This document shows positions 50,218 through 58,079 of a stretch of 64,000 bases of DNA, in pieces. The DNA is from MAG-120531 sp002378585. Its GTDB lineage: Bacteria > Bacteroidota > Bacteroidia > Flavobacteriales > Flavobacteriaceae. The stretch's first letter is position 1; each line of letters begins with the position of its first letter. Made by a program: the position numbers and the translations under genes. A model generated the notes under the pieces. That model had not been told where the DNA came from. It made no database searches and saw nothing but the letters and a program-made list of their open reading frames with translations. The stretch covers positions 8,933 to 72,932 of the forward strand of contig CALADZ010000098.1 of assembly GCA_937890575.1 (NCBI GenBank). Reading direction: 5' to 3'.

Positions 50218-51227
50218 AACAACAGTTTAACACTTGGGTAAAAATATCGTTGATCCTAGTTTACTTGGTGGTTATTGCGGGAGCCTTCGTCCGCATGACT
50301 GGAAGTGGTATGGGTTGCCCAGACTGGCCAAAATGCTTTGGCTACTACATTCCTCCTACAGAGGAATCCGCGCTTAGGTGGGCCCCTGAAAGAGAATTCA
50401 AACAGGGACATGTCATCATTAAAGATGAACAGCTATGGGTAGCTCAAAAGGATTTTATGACTGGTAACGAATTTAATCCCGCCTACTGGGCCGAATACAC
50501 TAAACACGACTATGCCGTATTTAACCCCTACCACACTTGGGTTGAATACATCAATAGACTGTTAGGCGCCATAGCTGGCTTGGCTACTTTATTGATGGCC
50601 TTGTTTTCACTATCCATGTGGCGGACAAAAAAAGGACACACTGTTTTGGCATGGGGGGTAGTTTTTGGGATGGGGTTTCAAGCATGGCTTGGTGCTACAG
50701 TGGTTTATTCCGTATTGGCTCCATTTAAAATCACCTTGCACATGCTCATGGCTTTGGTCATCATCGGAGCGTTGATGGCCCTGTGGCCCAAAAAACATAT
50801 AGCCACACAATTCAATTCTTCTTTGCTCAAATTTTCGTTTGGAGCTTTGGCTTTATTGGCCATTCAAGTGATTTTGGGCACCCAAGTCAGGTCGTATGTA
50901 GACCATCAGTCTGAAATCACCTCAGGCCTTCATCCTGAAATTTGGCTACAGAGTCCTCCAGTGATTTTTTACATACATCGCTCTTTTTCAATTGCTCTGC
51001 TGCTTGTACAATGGTGGATTTGGCGCATAAGCCCGTCTGAATTAAGCAGGAGACACCTTGTTACCCTCGGATTAATGGTTGGTGCAGCCATTTCTGGAAT
51101 CGTACTTTTTTATCTAAATTTCCCGATGGGAAGCCAAACAATTCACTTAGTATTGGCTACATTAATTTTTGGCCTTCAATGGAAAACAATTTTGGACCTG
51201 ATCACCTCAAAAAATACGGAGCAATAG
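50214..51227 (+). CDS. ctaA: Heme A synthase CtaA/COX15
   Basis: Oxidises the methyl group of heme O to make heme A for cytochrome oxidase. Eight membrane segments in 337 residues; the conserved first half contains GAFVRMTGSGMGCPDWPKCFG and an insert before HTWVEYINRLLGA with the axial-histidine helices; later helices carry HMLMALVI, HRSFSIALL and HLVLATLIFG. Follows cca with a four-base overlap, and precedes the PRiA4b-like gene by one base. Confidence 0.95.
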   Translation: MKQQFNTWVKISLILVYLVVIAGAFVRMTGSGMGCPDWPKCFGYYIPPTEESALRWAPEREFKQGHVIIKDEQLWVAQKDFMTGNEFNPAYWAEYTKHDYAVFNPYHTWVEYINRLLGAIAGLATLLMALFSLSMWRTKKGHTVLAWGVVFGMGFQAWLGATVVYSVLAPFKITLHMLMALVIIGALMALWPKKHIATQFNSSLLKFSFGALALLAIQVILGTQVRSYVDHQSEITSGLHPEIWLQSPPVIFYIHRSFSIALLLVQWWIWRISPSELSRRHLVTLGLMVGAAISGIVLFYLNFPMGSQTIHLVLATLIFGLQWKTILDLITSKNTEQ

Positions 51228-51228
51228 T

Positions 51229-51741
51229 ATGAAATACGACAAAATACGCGTCATTCTGGACGACAAATCAGATGTTTTTAGAGACATCGCTATCGATCCA
51301 TCGGCCTCGTTGGCCGATCTACACCAGCAGATTTACAGCAGTTTTGGATTTAATGGGCAAGAAATGGCCTCATTCTACACCTGCGATAGCGAATGGGTGC
51401 AAGATCAAGAGATTTCGTTGATGGATATGGGAGAGGGTCAGAACATGCAACACACTACCGTAGAAGAAGCCAGAGAACTCTCCAATAAGAAGTTGATATA
51501 CGTCTATGACTTCATGAATTTATGGACCTTCTTTGTAGAATGGATCGATCAAGTTCCTGCACTGGCTGATGATGCGAAATCAGGGGTTGTTTTTTCTTTT
51601 GGCAACCTACCCGATGATGTGCCAGAGAAATCATTTGATGGGGAAGAAATTGATGAAGAAGACCTGTTCGAAGACGAGTTTGGCTTGAACGATGAGGATC
51701 TTGACGATTATGGGTTTCACGATGAGGAAACTTGGAACTAA
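51229..51741 (+). CDS. PRiA4b ORF-3-like (IS1096 TnpR passenger-type) protein
   Basis: A 170-residue protein with the domain seen in plasmid PRiA4b ORF-3 and the IS1096 passenger: FRDIAIDPSASLADLHQQIYSSFGF, a TCDSEW loop, and KLIYVYDFMNLWTFFVEW. The C-terminal third is very acidic (DDVPEKSFDGEEIDEEDLFED onward). Despite the database name, no insertion sequence is near, and it sits in the cca-ctaA run as a stable Bacteroidota core gene. Function unknown. Confidence 0.78.
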   Translation: MKYDKIRVILDDKSDVFRDIAIDPSASLADLHQQIYSSFGFNGQEMASFYTCDSEWVQDQEISLMDMGEGQNMQHTTVEEARELSNKKLIYVYDFMNLWTFFVEWIDQVPALADDAKSGVVFSFGNLPDDVPEKSFDGEEIDEEDLFEDEFGLNDEDLDDYGFHDEETWN

Positions 51742-51756
51742 GCATTTAAAACCATT

Positions 51757-52818
51757 ATGATTCATTTTTTTAATACTCAATTTGAGGCACTATCTATTCA
51801 TAAAATTGGCAACCAACACAAAAACGAAGGACTATTACTCAGCAATGAACCCCATGTACTAGACGACGAACTGAACGGGCACTTAAAGGAATTTTTTTTT
51901 AAGCCGTTTAGGGAAAAAGAGGAGGTTTACTATCACTTCACCCACGAGGTTGATTTAGAGTTTCATCCGCTATACCAAGTAATTTCTCAGGTGTTTAACA
52001 AAACAACCTCCTTCCATCAAGCCAGTTGTGACATAGCCAAACACCTCTACGATCAGTCCAAACACCCACACATCAAAAGCGGTGAACTGTACGTCACGCA
52101 ACTTCAAGGAGTGGTCTACAACAATCAGAAAATCAACGCACTGGGCATTTTTAAAAGTGAACTCAAACAAGATTTTCTTCAGGTTGAAGGAACGCAAACC
52201 ATGCCTGAAATGCGGATCAAACAAGGGATCAACCTCAATAAATTAGACAAAGGGTGTATCGTACTTGAACTAGAACAAGAATCAGGATTCCGCATTATGA
52301 GTATTGATACCAACCGATACGACAGTAAGTATTGGCTGGAGGCATTTCTGGGAGTCTCCTTGATGGAAGATGGGCATTTCTTTACCAAAAACTATTTGAA
52401 ATTTTGTCAGGGATTTGCCAAAGAAGTGGTTTTTCCTGCAGAGGACAAACAACAAGAGGTCTTGTTTATGAACAAGGCTGTTCATCATTTTGCCAAAAAT
52501 GATCATTTTAATGAGTCTGCATTTATCGAAGAGGTTATCGATAATCCTGCATTAATTCCTGAATTCAAGCACTACAAGGTAGAACGGGGTCCAAAATACA
52601 ACTTGGAAGATGTAGCTGAGTTTGATATTGCCAATAAAGCGGTAACAGAGTCCAGAAAAAAAATACGCAACGTCATCCAGCTCGACACCAACATTCAAAT
52701 AAAGCTGGATTTTGTCAATCCTGAATCAGCCCAAAAATTTGTTGAAAAAGGTTGGGATGAGGAGCGCCAAATGTATTACTACCTGGTATATTTCAACAAA
52801 GAACAGGGAGGTAACTAG
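51757..52818 (+). CDS. Nucleoid-associated protein (NdpA/YejK, 37-kDa family)
   Basis: Member of the 37-kD nucleoid-associated protein family. The 353 residues show MIHFFNTQFEALSIHKIGN at the start, GELYVTQLQGVVYNNQKINALGIFKSE, KLDKGCIVLELEQESGFRIMSID and YWLEAFLGVSL, the characteristic blocks. DNA or RNA association is known for the E. coli relative; the cellular role is unclear. Its TAG stop shares CTAG with the stop of the convergent 359-residue gene. Confidence 0.87.
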   Translation: MIHFFNTQFEALSIHKIGNQHKNEGLLLSNEPHVLDDELNGHLKEFFFKPFREKEEVYYHFTHEVDLEFHPLYQVISQVFNKTTSFHQASCDIAKHLYDQSKHPHIKSGELYVTQLQGVVYNNQKINALGIFKSELKQDFLQVEGTQTMPEMRIKQGINLNKLDKGCIVLELEQESGFRIMSIDTNRYDSKYWLEAFLGVSLMEDGHFFTKNYLKFCQGFAKEVVFPAEDKQQEVLFMNKAVHHFAKNDHFNESAFIEEVIDNPALIPEFKHYKVERGPKYNLEDVAEFDIANKAVTESRKKIRNVIQLDTNIQIKLDFVNPESAQKFVEKGWDEERQMYYYLVYFNKEQGGN

Positions 52819-53894
52819 TCTCTTTTCCTGGTATTAACGTGGGGATATACCGATGGATTTTGATAATTGCGCTTGACAAAATCTAGCGCAAAAGTCAACA
52901 CCTCTCCCATGCTCTTCGCTTGTCTAAACGCCTTGTCCATGGCTAGGTCGTATATTTCTTTGGATAACTGTGTCACGTTTTCATCTGTAGACACACGATC
53001 CTTTCGATAAACTGAGAGCAATTGTTCCAGCCTAGCCTCTCTACTCAAGATGCGTTTAGCGGTAATCGATCGCTCCTCAATCTTGTACTGTTCCACAGAG
53101 GAAGCGGGCAACCGGTCTTTAACCAACGAAACCATTGGGTTGTTTTCTTTGAAAAACTGAGGCCTGTATATGATCAACCTACCTTCATACGACTGTTGAT
53201 CAAAATCAATAGCGCGTATTTTATATTCCACGTGGTCAAAATCGTGGATGGGTATCACTACGTAGTTGTAAGAGCGCATATCGCCTAATAGACGGATCAT
53301 ACAACGTTCATTGAACTTGACAAATTCTTTGGCTATTTGTGATTTCTCATGTGGTTTCAGGCCATCCAGCATGGTGTCGATAAACACATCCCCTGGAATA
53401 CCGGATATGTGCTCTTCGATCATGGTATCCTGATACACTAAAAAGTGTAGGTTATACGGAGAGAGCATATGCTCTAATTCCAATCCGTACACCCTGGAGG
53501 CATCGGCTTTTTTTACATAGAAATAGGTGAAGTTATCGTTGATTATATTGCGGACTTTGATTCGAAACGGTTTGGAATTACCAAACGTACAGTAATCAAT
53601 GGCATCTATGCTCAAATGAGGAATAATGGACTCTGTTCCGTCGGAATGAAGTATGGCATATATTTTTTTTAACCCGTAATCAATTTCATCCCGTTCATGA
53701 TCGGCAAAATAGACGCGTATCCAAAGCGTATCTTCTTGATTTTGGTCATAGACAACTATTGAGCCCACAAAACGCAACAAATCCTGGTATAAAATGGGAA
53801 GTTTCGTGTATCTACTGTAATTTGTCAAATAGGTCACCAATCGTTTTCCAATGGGAAAAGCTGGTTTTTTTTTCGACATAATCGGTTGCGCCAT
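52815..53894 (-). CDS. Uncharacterised protein with protein-kinase-like catalytic residues
   Basis: I know no function for this 359-residue family, which I believe is Bacteroidota-specific. Residues 15-115 form a mixed beta domain. From 120 on, the order of residues recalls protein-kinase-like folds: YFYVKKA (Lys128/129, as beta3 Lys), GLELEH (Glu139/141, as alphaC Glu), an IEEHISGIPGDVF hinge-like block (159-171), LGDMRSYN (Asp205 to Asn210, five apart, as in the catalytic loop), and AIDFDQQ (Asp230, Asp232, in the place of DFG). The C-terminal third is helical. Start ATG is clear. Divergent from an ABC-2 transporter, convergent with the nucleoid protein. Kinase activity is my inference. Confidence 0.55.
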   Translation of the reverse strand: MAQPIMSKKKPAFPIGKRLVTYLTNYSRYTKLPILYQDLLRFVGSIVVYDQNQEDTLWIRVYFADHERDEIDYGLKKIYAILHSDGTESIIPHLSIDAIDYCTFGNSKPFRIKVRNIINDNFTYFYVKKADASRVYGLELEHMLSPYNLHFLVYQDTMIEEHISGIPGDVFIDTMLDGLKPHEKSQIAKEFVKFNERCMIRLLGDMRSYNYVVIPIHDFDHVEYKIRAIDFDQQSYEGRLIIYRPQFFKENNPMVSLVKDRLPASSVEQYKIEERSITAKRILSREARLEQLLSVYRKDRVSTDENVTQLSKEIYDLAMDKAFRQAKSMGEVLTFALDFVKRNYQNPSVYPHVNTRKRD

Positions 53895-53901
53895 GAAAAA
53901 T

Positions 53902-53909
53902 TATATTTG
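53902..53909 (+). promoter_or_regulatory. -7 promoter box for the ABC-2 exporter genes
   Basis: TATATTTG matches TAnnTTTG, 33 bases before the ATG at 53943. It lies in the short divergent spacer with the 359-residue gene. No -33 element at normal spacing. Confidence 0.45.
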
Positions 53910-53942
53910 TAACAAAATACGCATTTGTTCGTCAATAGCACA

Positions 53943-54866
53943 ATGACACATTCTGATCCTCCCATTTTACTCAGCGTTCACCAACTCAACAAACGCTACG
54001 GAAAAAGACAAGCGGTACATCCGATAACCTTTGACATCAAAAAAGGATTCGTATACGGGTTACTCGGACCCAATGGGAGCGGCAAATCCACCACACTCGG
54101 CATGGTTCTTCAGGTTGTTAATCCTACCTCCGGTAGCTTTACGTGGTTCCAGGGCCAATGCACTCCTAACCAAGCCCTGAAAAAAGTAGGGGCCATTATC
54201 GAACGACCAAACTTCTATCCTTACCTAAGCGCCTATAAAAACTTAGAAATCGTTTGTTTAATCAAAGGCGTACCCTTAAAGGCCATTGATGACAAACTTG
54301 AACTGGTCGGATTATTAGGTAGAAAACACGATAGTTTTGATAAGTATTCTCTGGGAATGAAACAGCGATTGGCTATTGCCTCGGCGCTGCTGAACGATCC
54401 AGAAGTATTGATATTAGACGAACCCACCAATGGATTAGATCCGGAGGGTATTCATCAAATCAGGGGGATTATCAAAAAAGTAGCCGCCCTGGGTACTACC
54501 ATAGTATTGGCGTCGCATTTATTAGATGAAGTGGAAAAAGTTTGTGATCGAGTTCTTGTGCTTCAAGAAGGTCATATGATTTTTGAAGGATCCGTGACTG
54601 AATTACTACAGGAACAACAAACAGTCTATCTGGAGAGTCCACAAAATCAGGCGTTGACCACTTGGATTCACAAAAACTCAGCTGTGGCCCATTATGTTCC
54701 AGAGGGCATGGGGTATTTAATTCAATTCAACGAAGAGATACCCACTGATCAAATCAATAAAGAACTCGCGGAAAACGGGATTTATTTGAGCGTGCTTCAA
54801 AAACACAAAACCAGCCTTGAGGATCGATTCTTGGCCATGACTGATAAAAACAAAACACATGATTAG
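53943..54866 (+). CDS. ABC transporter ATP-binding protein (ABC-2 exporter type)
   Basis: ATPase of a two-gene exporter resembling BcrA or NatA. Walker A GPNGSGKST, the signature YSLGMKQRLAIASAL, Walker B LILDEPTNGLDPEG and the switch ASHLLDEV are complete. The last 90 residues form the typical small C-terminal domain. Start ATG at 53943; a TTG six codons earlier overlaps the spacer. It overlaps the permease gene by eight bases. Substrate unknown; peptide antibiotics, lipids and sodium are possibilities for this class. Confidence 0.93.
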   Translation: MTHSDPPILLSVHQLNKRYGKRQAVHPITFDIKKGFVYGLLGPNGSGKSTTLGMVLQVVNPTSGSFTWFQGQCTPNQALKKVGAIIERPNFYPYLSAYKNLEIVCLIKGVPLKAIDDKLELVGLLGRKHDSFDKYSLGMKQRLAIASALLNDPEVLILDEPTNGLDPEGIHQIRGIIKKVAALGTTIVLASHLLDEVEKVCDRVLVLQEGHMIFEGSVTELLQEQQTVYLESPQNQALTTWIHKNSAVAHYVPEGMGYLIQFNEEIPTDQINKELAENGIYLSVLQKHKTSLEDRFLAMTDKNKTHD

Positions 54867-55713
54867 GCTACTGCATATTGAATGGATCAAATTGTGGAAT
54901 AACCGCTGGAGCAAGCTACTGCTGTTCGGTTATTTATTTTTGCTCACCAGCATAGCCTTAATTGCCGCCATACGATTTGACATAGGACCTGTCAAATTTC
55001 ACCTAGCCGATCAAGGGATCTTTAACTTTCCATACATATGGCACTTTAATACCTTTATTGCAGCTTGGATGAAACTTTTTTTAGCCATCATAATTGTATC
55101 CATGACGGCCAATGAGTACAGCTATAAAACCATCAAACAAAACTTGATCGATGGATTGTCACATGCCGATTTTCTAAAAACTAAAGTGTATATGGTCCTG
55201 GCATTAGCGTTGGCCTCTACCCTATTAATCGCGCTGATGTCCGGTATTTTAGGGGGCGTGTTTTCTGACTATACAACCCCTTCACTAGTTTTTCAAGACA
55301 TATCCTTTTTGGCCGCCTATTTTGTCAAGTTAGTCACTTTTTTCAGTTTTTGTCTGTTTGCAGGTGTGTTGGTGAAACGATCCGCATTTGCCCTGGGTTT
55401 TATAGTGATTTGGCAGATTTTTGAAGGAATTCTCACGGGACTCCTATATTGGAAAGCTTTTAAAAACGATACAGCCATTGTAGCTGCTGAAACCGCAGAA
55501 CAAATCACCAGTTTCTTTCCGTTGGTGAGCATGTACTCCCTGATCAAACAACCATTTACCCGACTAAATGGGATCCAAACTGTAGCCAAGCAAGTGGGTG
55601 AAACTTTCGAAAATGCCTACCAAACAACAGCTATGGAATATATCGTAGCACTGTTTTGGGCCGGATTATTTATTTGGGGCACGCATCAATTGTTGAAAAG
55701 AAGAGATTTGTAG
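54859..55713 (+). CDS. ABC-2 type transporter permease
   Basis: A 284-residue membrane protein with six predicted segments. The N-terminus MIRLLHIEWIKLWNNRWSK, a long extracytoplasmic loop, the ANEYSYKTIKQNLIDGLS block and FWAGLFIWGTHQLLKRRDL end are typical of ABC-2 permeases with a BcrA-like ATPase. The only partner is the overlapping ATPase gene. Function cannot be narrowed. Confidence 0.86.
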   Translation: MIRLLHIEWIKLWNNRWSKLLLFGYLFLLTSIALIAAIRFDIGPVKFHLADQGIFNFPYIWHFNTFIAAWMKLFLAIIIVSMTANEYSYKTIKQNLIDGLSHADFLKTKVYMVLALALASTLLIALMSGILGGVFSDYTTPSLVFQDISFLAAYFVKLVTFFSFCLFAGVLVKRSAFALGFIVIWQIFEGILTGLLYWKAFKNDTAIVAAETAEQITSFFPLVSMYSLIKQPFTRLNGIQTVAKQVGETFENAYQTTAMEYIVALFWAGLFIWGTHQLLKRRDL

Positions 55714-55755
55714 GATTCACCGGTAACAATCAAGGAGAAGCTCAGGTCGCTTTTG

Positions 55756-55763
55756 TATTTTTG
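55756..55763 (+). promoter_or_regulatory. -7 promoter box for uvrB
   Basis: TATTTTTG matches TAnnTTTG, four bases before the uvrB ATG at 55768, so the mRNA should be leaderless. No -33 element seen. Confidence 0.48.
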
Positions 55764-55767
55764 CGGC

Positions 55768-57768
55768 ATGAAATTTCAAGTAGTTGCTCCATTTGTTCCT
55801 ACTGGTGACCAACCACAAGCCATCGATCAATTGGTCAAGGGGCTACATAGTGGGGAAGCTCACCAGACTCTGCTTGGTGTAACAGGTTCAGGGAAAACTT
55901 TTACCATTGCCCATGTAATCGATCGGGTACAGCGTCCTACATTGGTATTGGCACATAACAAAACGCTTGCTGCGCAGCTGTATGCAGAATTCAAACAGTT
56001 CTTTCCCAACAACGCTGTAGAGTATTTCGTGTCCTATTACGACTACTATCAGCCTGAGGCTTATATTCCGACGACAGGGGTCTATATCGAGAAGGATTTA
56101 TCCATCAATGAGGACATCGAAAAGATGCGTTTAAGCACCACATCTTCTTTGCTTTCAGGAAGAAGAGATGTATTGGTCGTCGCTTCGGTTTCTTGTCTAT
56201 ACGGGATCGGAAATCCGCATGAATTCAAAAAGAATTTGATTGAATTGGAAAAAGGACAAAGGATATCCAGAACTGCCCTGATGCATAAAATGGTACAAAG
56301 TCTGTATGCGCGAACAACTGAAGGACTGACGCATGGACATTTTCGCATCCAAGGGGATGTTTTAGATGTATTTCCCTCCTATACAGATCACGCTTTTCGG
56401 ATCCATTTTTTTGGTGATGAAATCGATGCCCTAGAGGTCATCGATCCACTGCACCAAACTATTCTGTCACAAGAAGAACAACTGCGCCTTTACCCAGCCA
56501 ACCTCTTTGTTACCTCACCCGAGATATTACAAAATGCCATACACCAAATTCAAGAGGATATGGTGAAACAAGTAGCCTATTTCAATGAGATAGGAAGACC
56601 TCTGGAGGCAAAAAGAATCCATGAACGAACAGAGTTTGATTTAGAGATGATTCGAGAACTTGGTTACTGTTCAGGAATTGAAAACTACTCTAGATATTTA
56701 GACGGAAGAAATCCTGGCACCAGACCATTTTGTTTATTGGACTACTTCCCAGATGATTTTCTCACAGTGATCGATGAAAGTCACGTCACCTTGCCCCAAG
56801 TACACGCCATGTATGGAGGAGACCGGTCACGAAAAGAGAATTTGGTTGAATACGGATTTCGACTTCCTGCAGCCCTGGACAATCGACCATTAAAGTTTGA
56901 AGAGTTTGAGGCGTTGCAAAATCAAATCATCTATGTCAGCGCTACCCCTGCAGACTATGAGTTACAGCAATCACAGGGTGTTTATGTAGAACAAATCATA
57001 CGACCAACAGGACTTTTAGATCCTGTGATCGAAGTGAGGCCTTCTGCGGGGCAAATCGATGATTTGATGGAAGAAATCCAACTCAGGGTAGAAAAAGATG
57101 AGCGGACTTTGGTCACCACCCTAACCAAAAGAATGGCAGAGGAATTAACCAAATACCTGACCCGATTTTCCATCCGCTGTAGGTATATCCACAGTGATGT
57201 AGACACCCTAGAACGGGTTGAAATCATGCAGGATCTAAGAAAAGGTATTTTTGATGTACTGATTGGGGTTAACCTGCTTCGCGAAGGGTTAGATCTACCT
57301 GAGGTTTCTTTGGTGGCCATTATTGATGCGGATAAAGAAGGATTTTTGCGCTCAGATCGATCGCTGATTCAAACTGTAGGTCGTGCAGCGAGAAACCTAA
57401 ACGGTAAGGCCATCATGTACGCAGATAAAATCACGGGGAGTATGCAACGCACGATAGACCAAACAGACTACCGAAGAGCCAAGCAGCATCAATACAACGT
57501 AGATCATGGCATAACTCCTACGTCACTGAACAAGGGTTTAAACCACAGTTTGGCTAAAAATTCAGTCTCCACCTATCATTTTGAGAAAAAAACAATACGA
57601 GCACAAGAACCTGAAGGTGCTTTTGTGACTAAAGCCCATTTGGAGAAAAAAATAAAAGAAACGCGTAAAGCGATGGAAAAGGCAGCAAAAAATCTAGACT
57701 TTATCGAAGCTGCTGCTTATCGCGATGAAATTGAACAATTAAAAGAACTGATAAAAAATAAGGGATGA
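55768..57768 (+). CDS. uvrB: Excinuclease ABC subunit B
   Basis: Damage-verifying subunit of nucleotide excision repair. Walker A GVTGSGKTFT near residue 40, the beta-hairpin with YYDYYQPEAYIP, helicase motif DESH in VIDESHVTLPQ, motif VI QTVGRAARN, and a C-terminal UVR motif (LEKKIKETRKAMEKAAKNLD, near 635) are all present. The 666 residues are normal. I use the ATG at 55768 instead of a TTG that lies in the promoter box. It overlaps the DUF1456 gene by four bases. Confidence 0.98.
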   Translation: MKFQVVAPFVPTGDQPQAIDQLVKGLHSGEAHQTLLGVTGSGKTFTIAHVIDRVQRPTLVLAHNKTLAAQLYAEFKQFFPNNAVEYFVSYYDYYQPEAYIPTTGVYIEKDLSINEDIEKMRLSTTSSLLSGRRDVLVVASVSCLYGIGNPHEFKKNLIELEKGQRISRTALMHKMVQSLYARTTEGLTHGHFRIQGDVLDVFPSYTDHAFRIHFFGDEIDALEVIDPLHQTILSQEEQLRLYPANLFVTSPEILQNAIHQIQEDMVKQVAYFNEIGRPLEAKRIHERTEFDLEMIRELGYCSGIENYSRYLDGRNPGTRPFCLLDYFPDDFLTVIDESHVTLPQVHAMYGGDRSRKENLVEYGFRLPAALDNRPLKFEEFEALQNQIIYVSATPADYELQQSQGVYVEQIIRPTGLLDPVIEVRPSAGQIDDLMEEIQLRVEKDERTLVTTLTKRMAEELTKYLTRFSIRCRYIHSDVDTLERVEIMQDLRKGIFDVLIGVNLLREGLDLPEVSLVAIIDADKEGFLRSDRSLIQTVGRAARNLNGKAIMYADKITGSMQRTIDQTDYRRAKQHQYNVDHGITPTSLNKGLNHSLAKNSVSTYHFEKKTIRAQEPEGAFVTKAHLEKKIKETRKAMEKAAKNLDFIEAAAYRDEIEQLKELIKNKG

Positions 57769-58052
57769 ACAACAATGACATATTTAAAAAACTGAGGGTT
57801 GCCCTAAAACTCAAAGATGAGGACATCGTTGAAATCCTTAAAATGGCTGAATTCAACGTGAGCAAAAGTGAGTTAGGTGCGCTGTTTAGACAAGAAGACC
57901 ACCCTAAATTTGTCGAGTGTGGGGACCAAATCTTGCGCAACTTTCTCCATGGATTAATCATCTACCTCAGAGGATCAAAAGAAGCGCCCAAAGAACCATG
58001 GATGGCCTTAAAAGAAAAACCAGTTGCCACCAACAAAAAATCCGCCGATTAG
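57765..58052 (+). CDS. DUF1456 protein, single-repeat form
   Basis: A 95-residue protein similar to one half of E. coli YehS: NNDIFKKLRVALKLKDEDI and FNVSKSELGALFRQEDHPK. E. coli YehS has two tandem copies; here only one, so a homodimer is likely. Function unknown. Co-transcribed with uvrB (ATGA overlap). The last codons (KKSAD, stop) lie inside the terminator hairpin. Confidence 0.85.
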   Translation: MNNNDIFKKLRVALKLKDEDIVEILKMAEFNVSKSELGALFRQEDHPKFVECGDQILRNFLHGLIIYLRGSKEAPKEPWMALKEKPVATNKKSAD

Positions 58053-58061
58053 GCGGATTTT
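58037..58061. terminator. Bidirectional terminator, stop codon in loop
   Basis: Stem AAAATCCGCC / GGCGGATTTT with loop GATTA. The DUF1456 stop TAG lies at the right edge of the loop. On the minus strand it follows sucC by 19 bases and is continued by a T-run, so both transcripts can end here. Confidence 0.92.
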
Positions 58062-58079
58062 GATTGTGTCAATAGCTTA

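Noticed and set aside
51229..51741. IS1096 passenger-like protein as a mobile element
   Set aside because: Only the domain name recalls IS1096; no transposase, inverted ends or target duplication are visible, and it sits in a core gene run.
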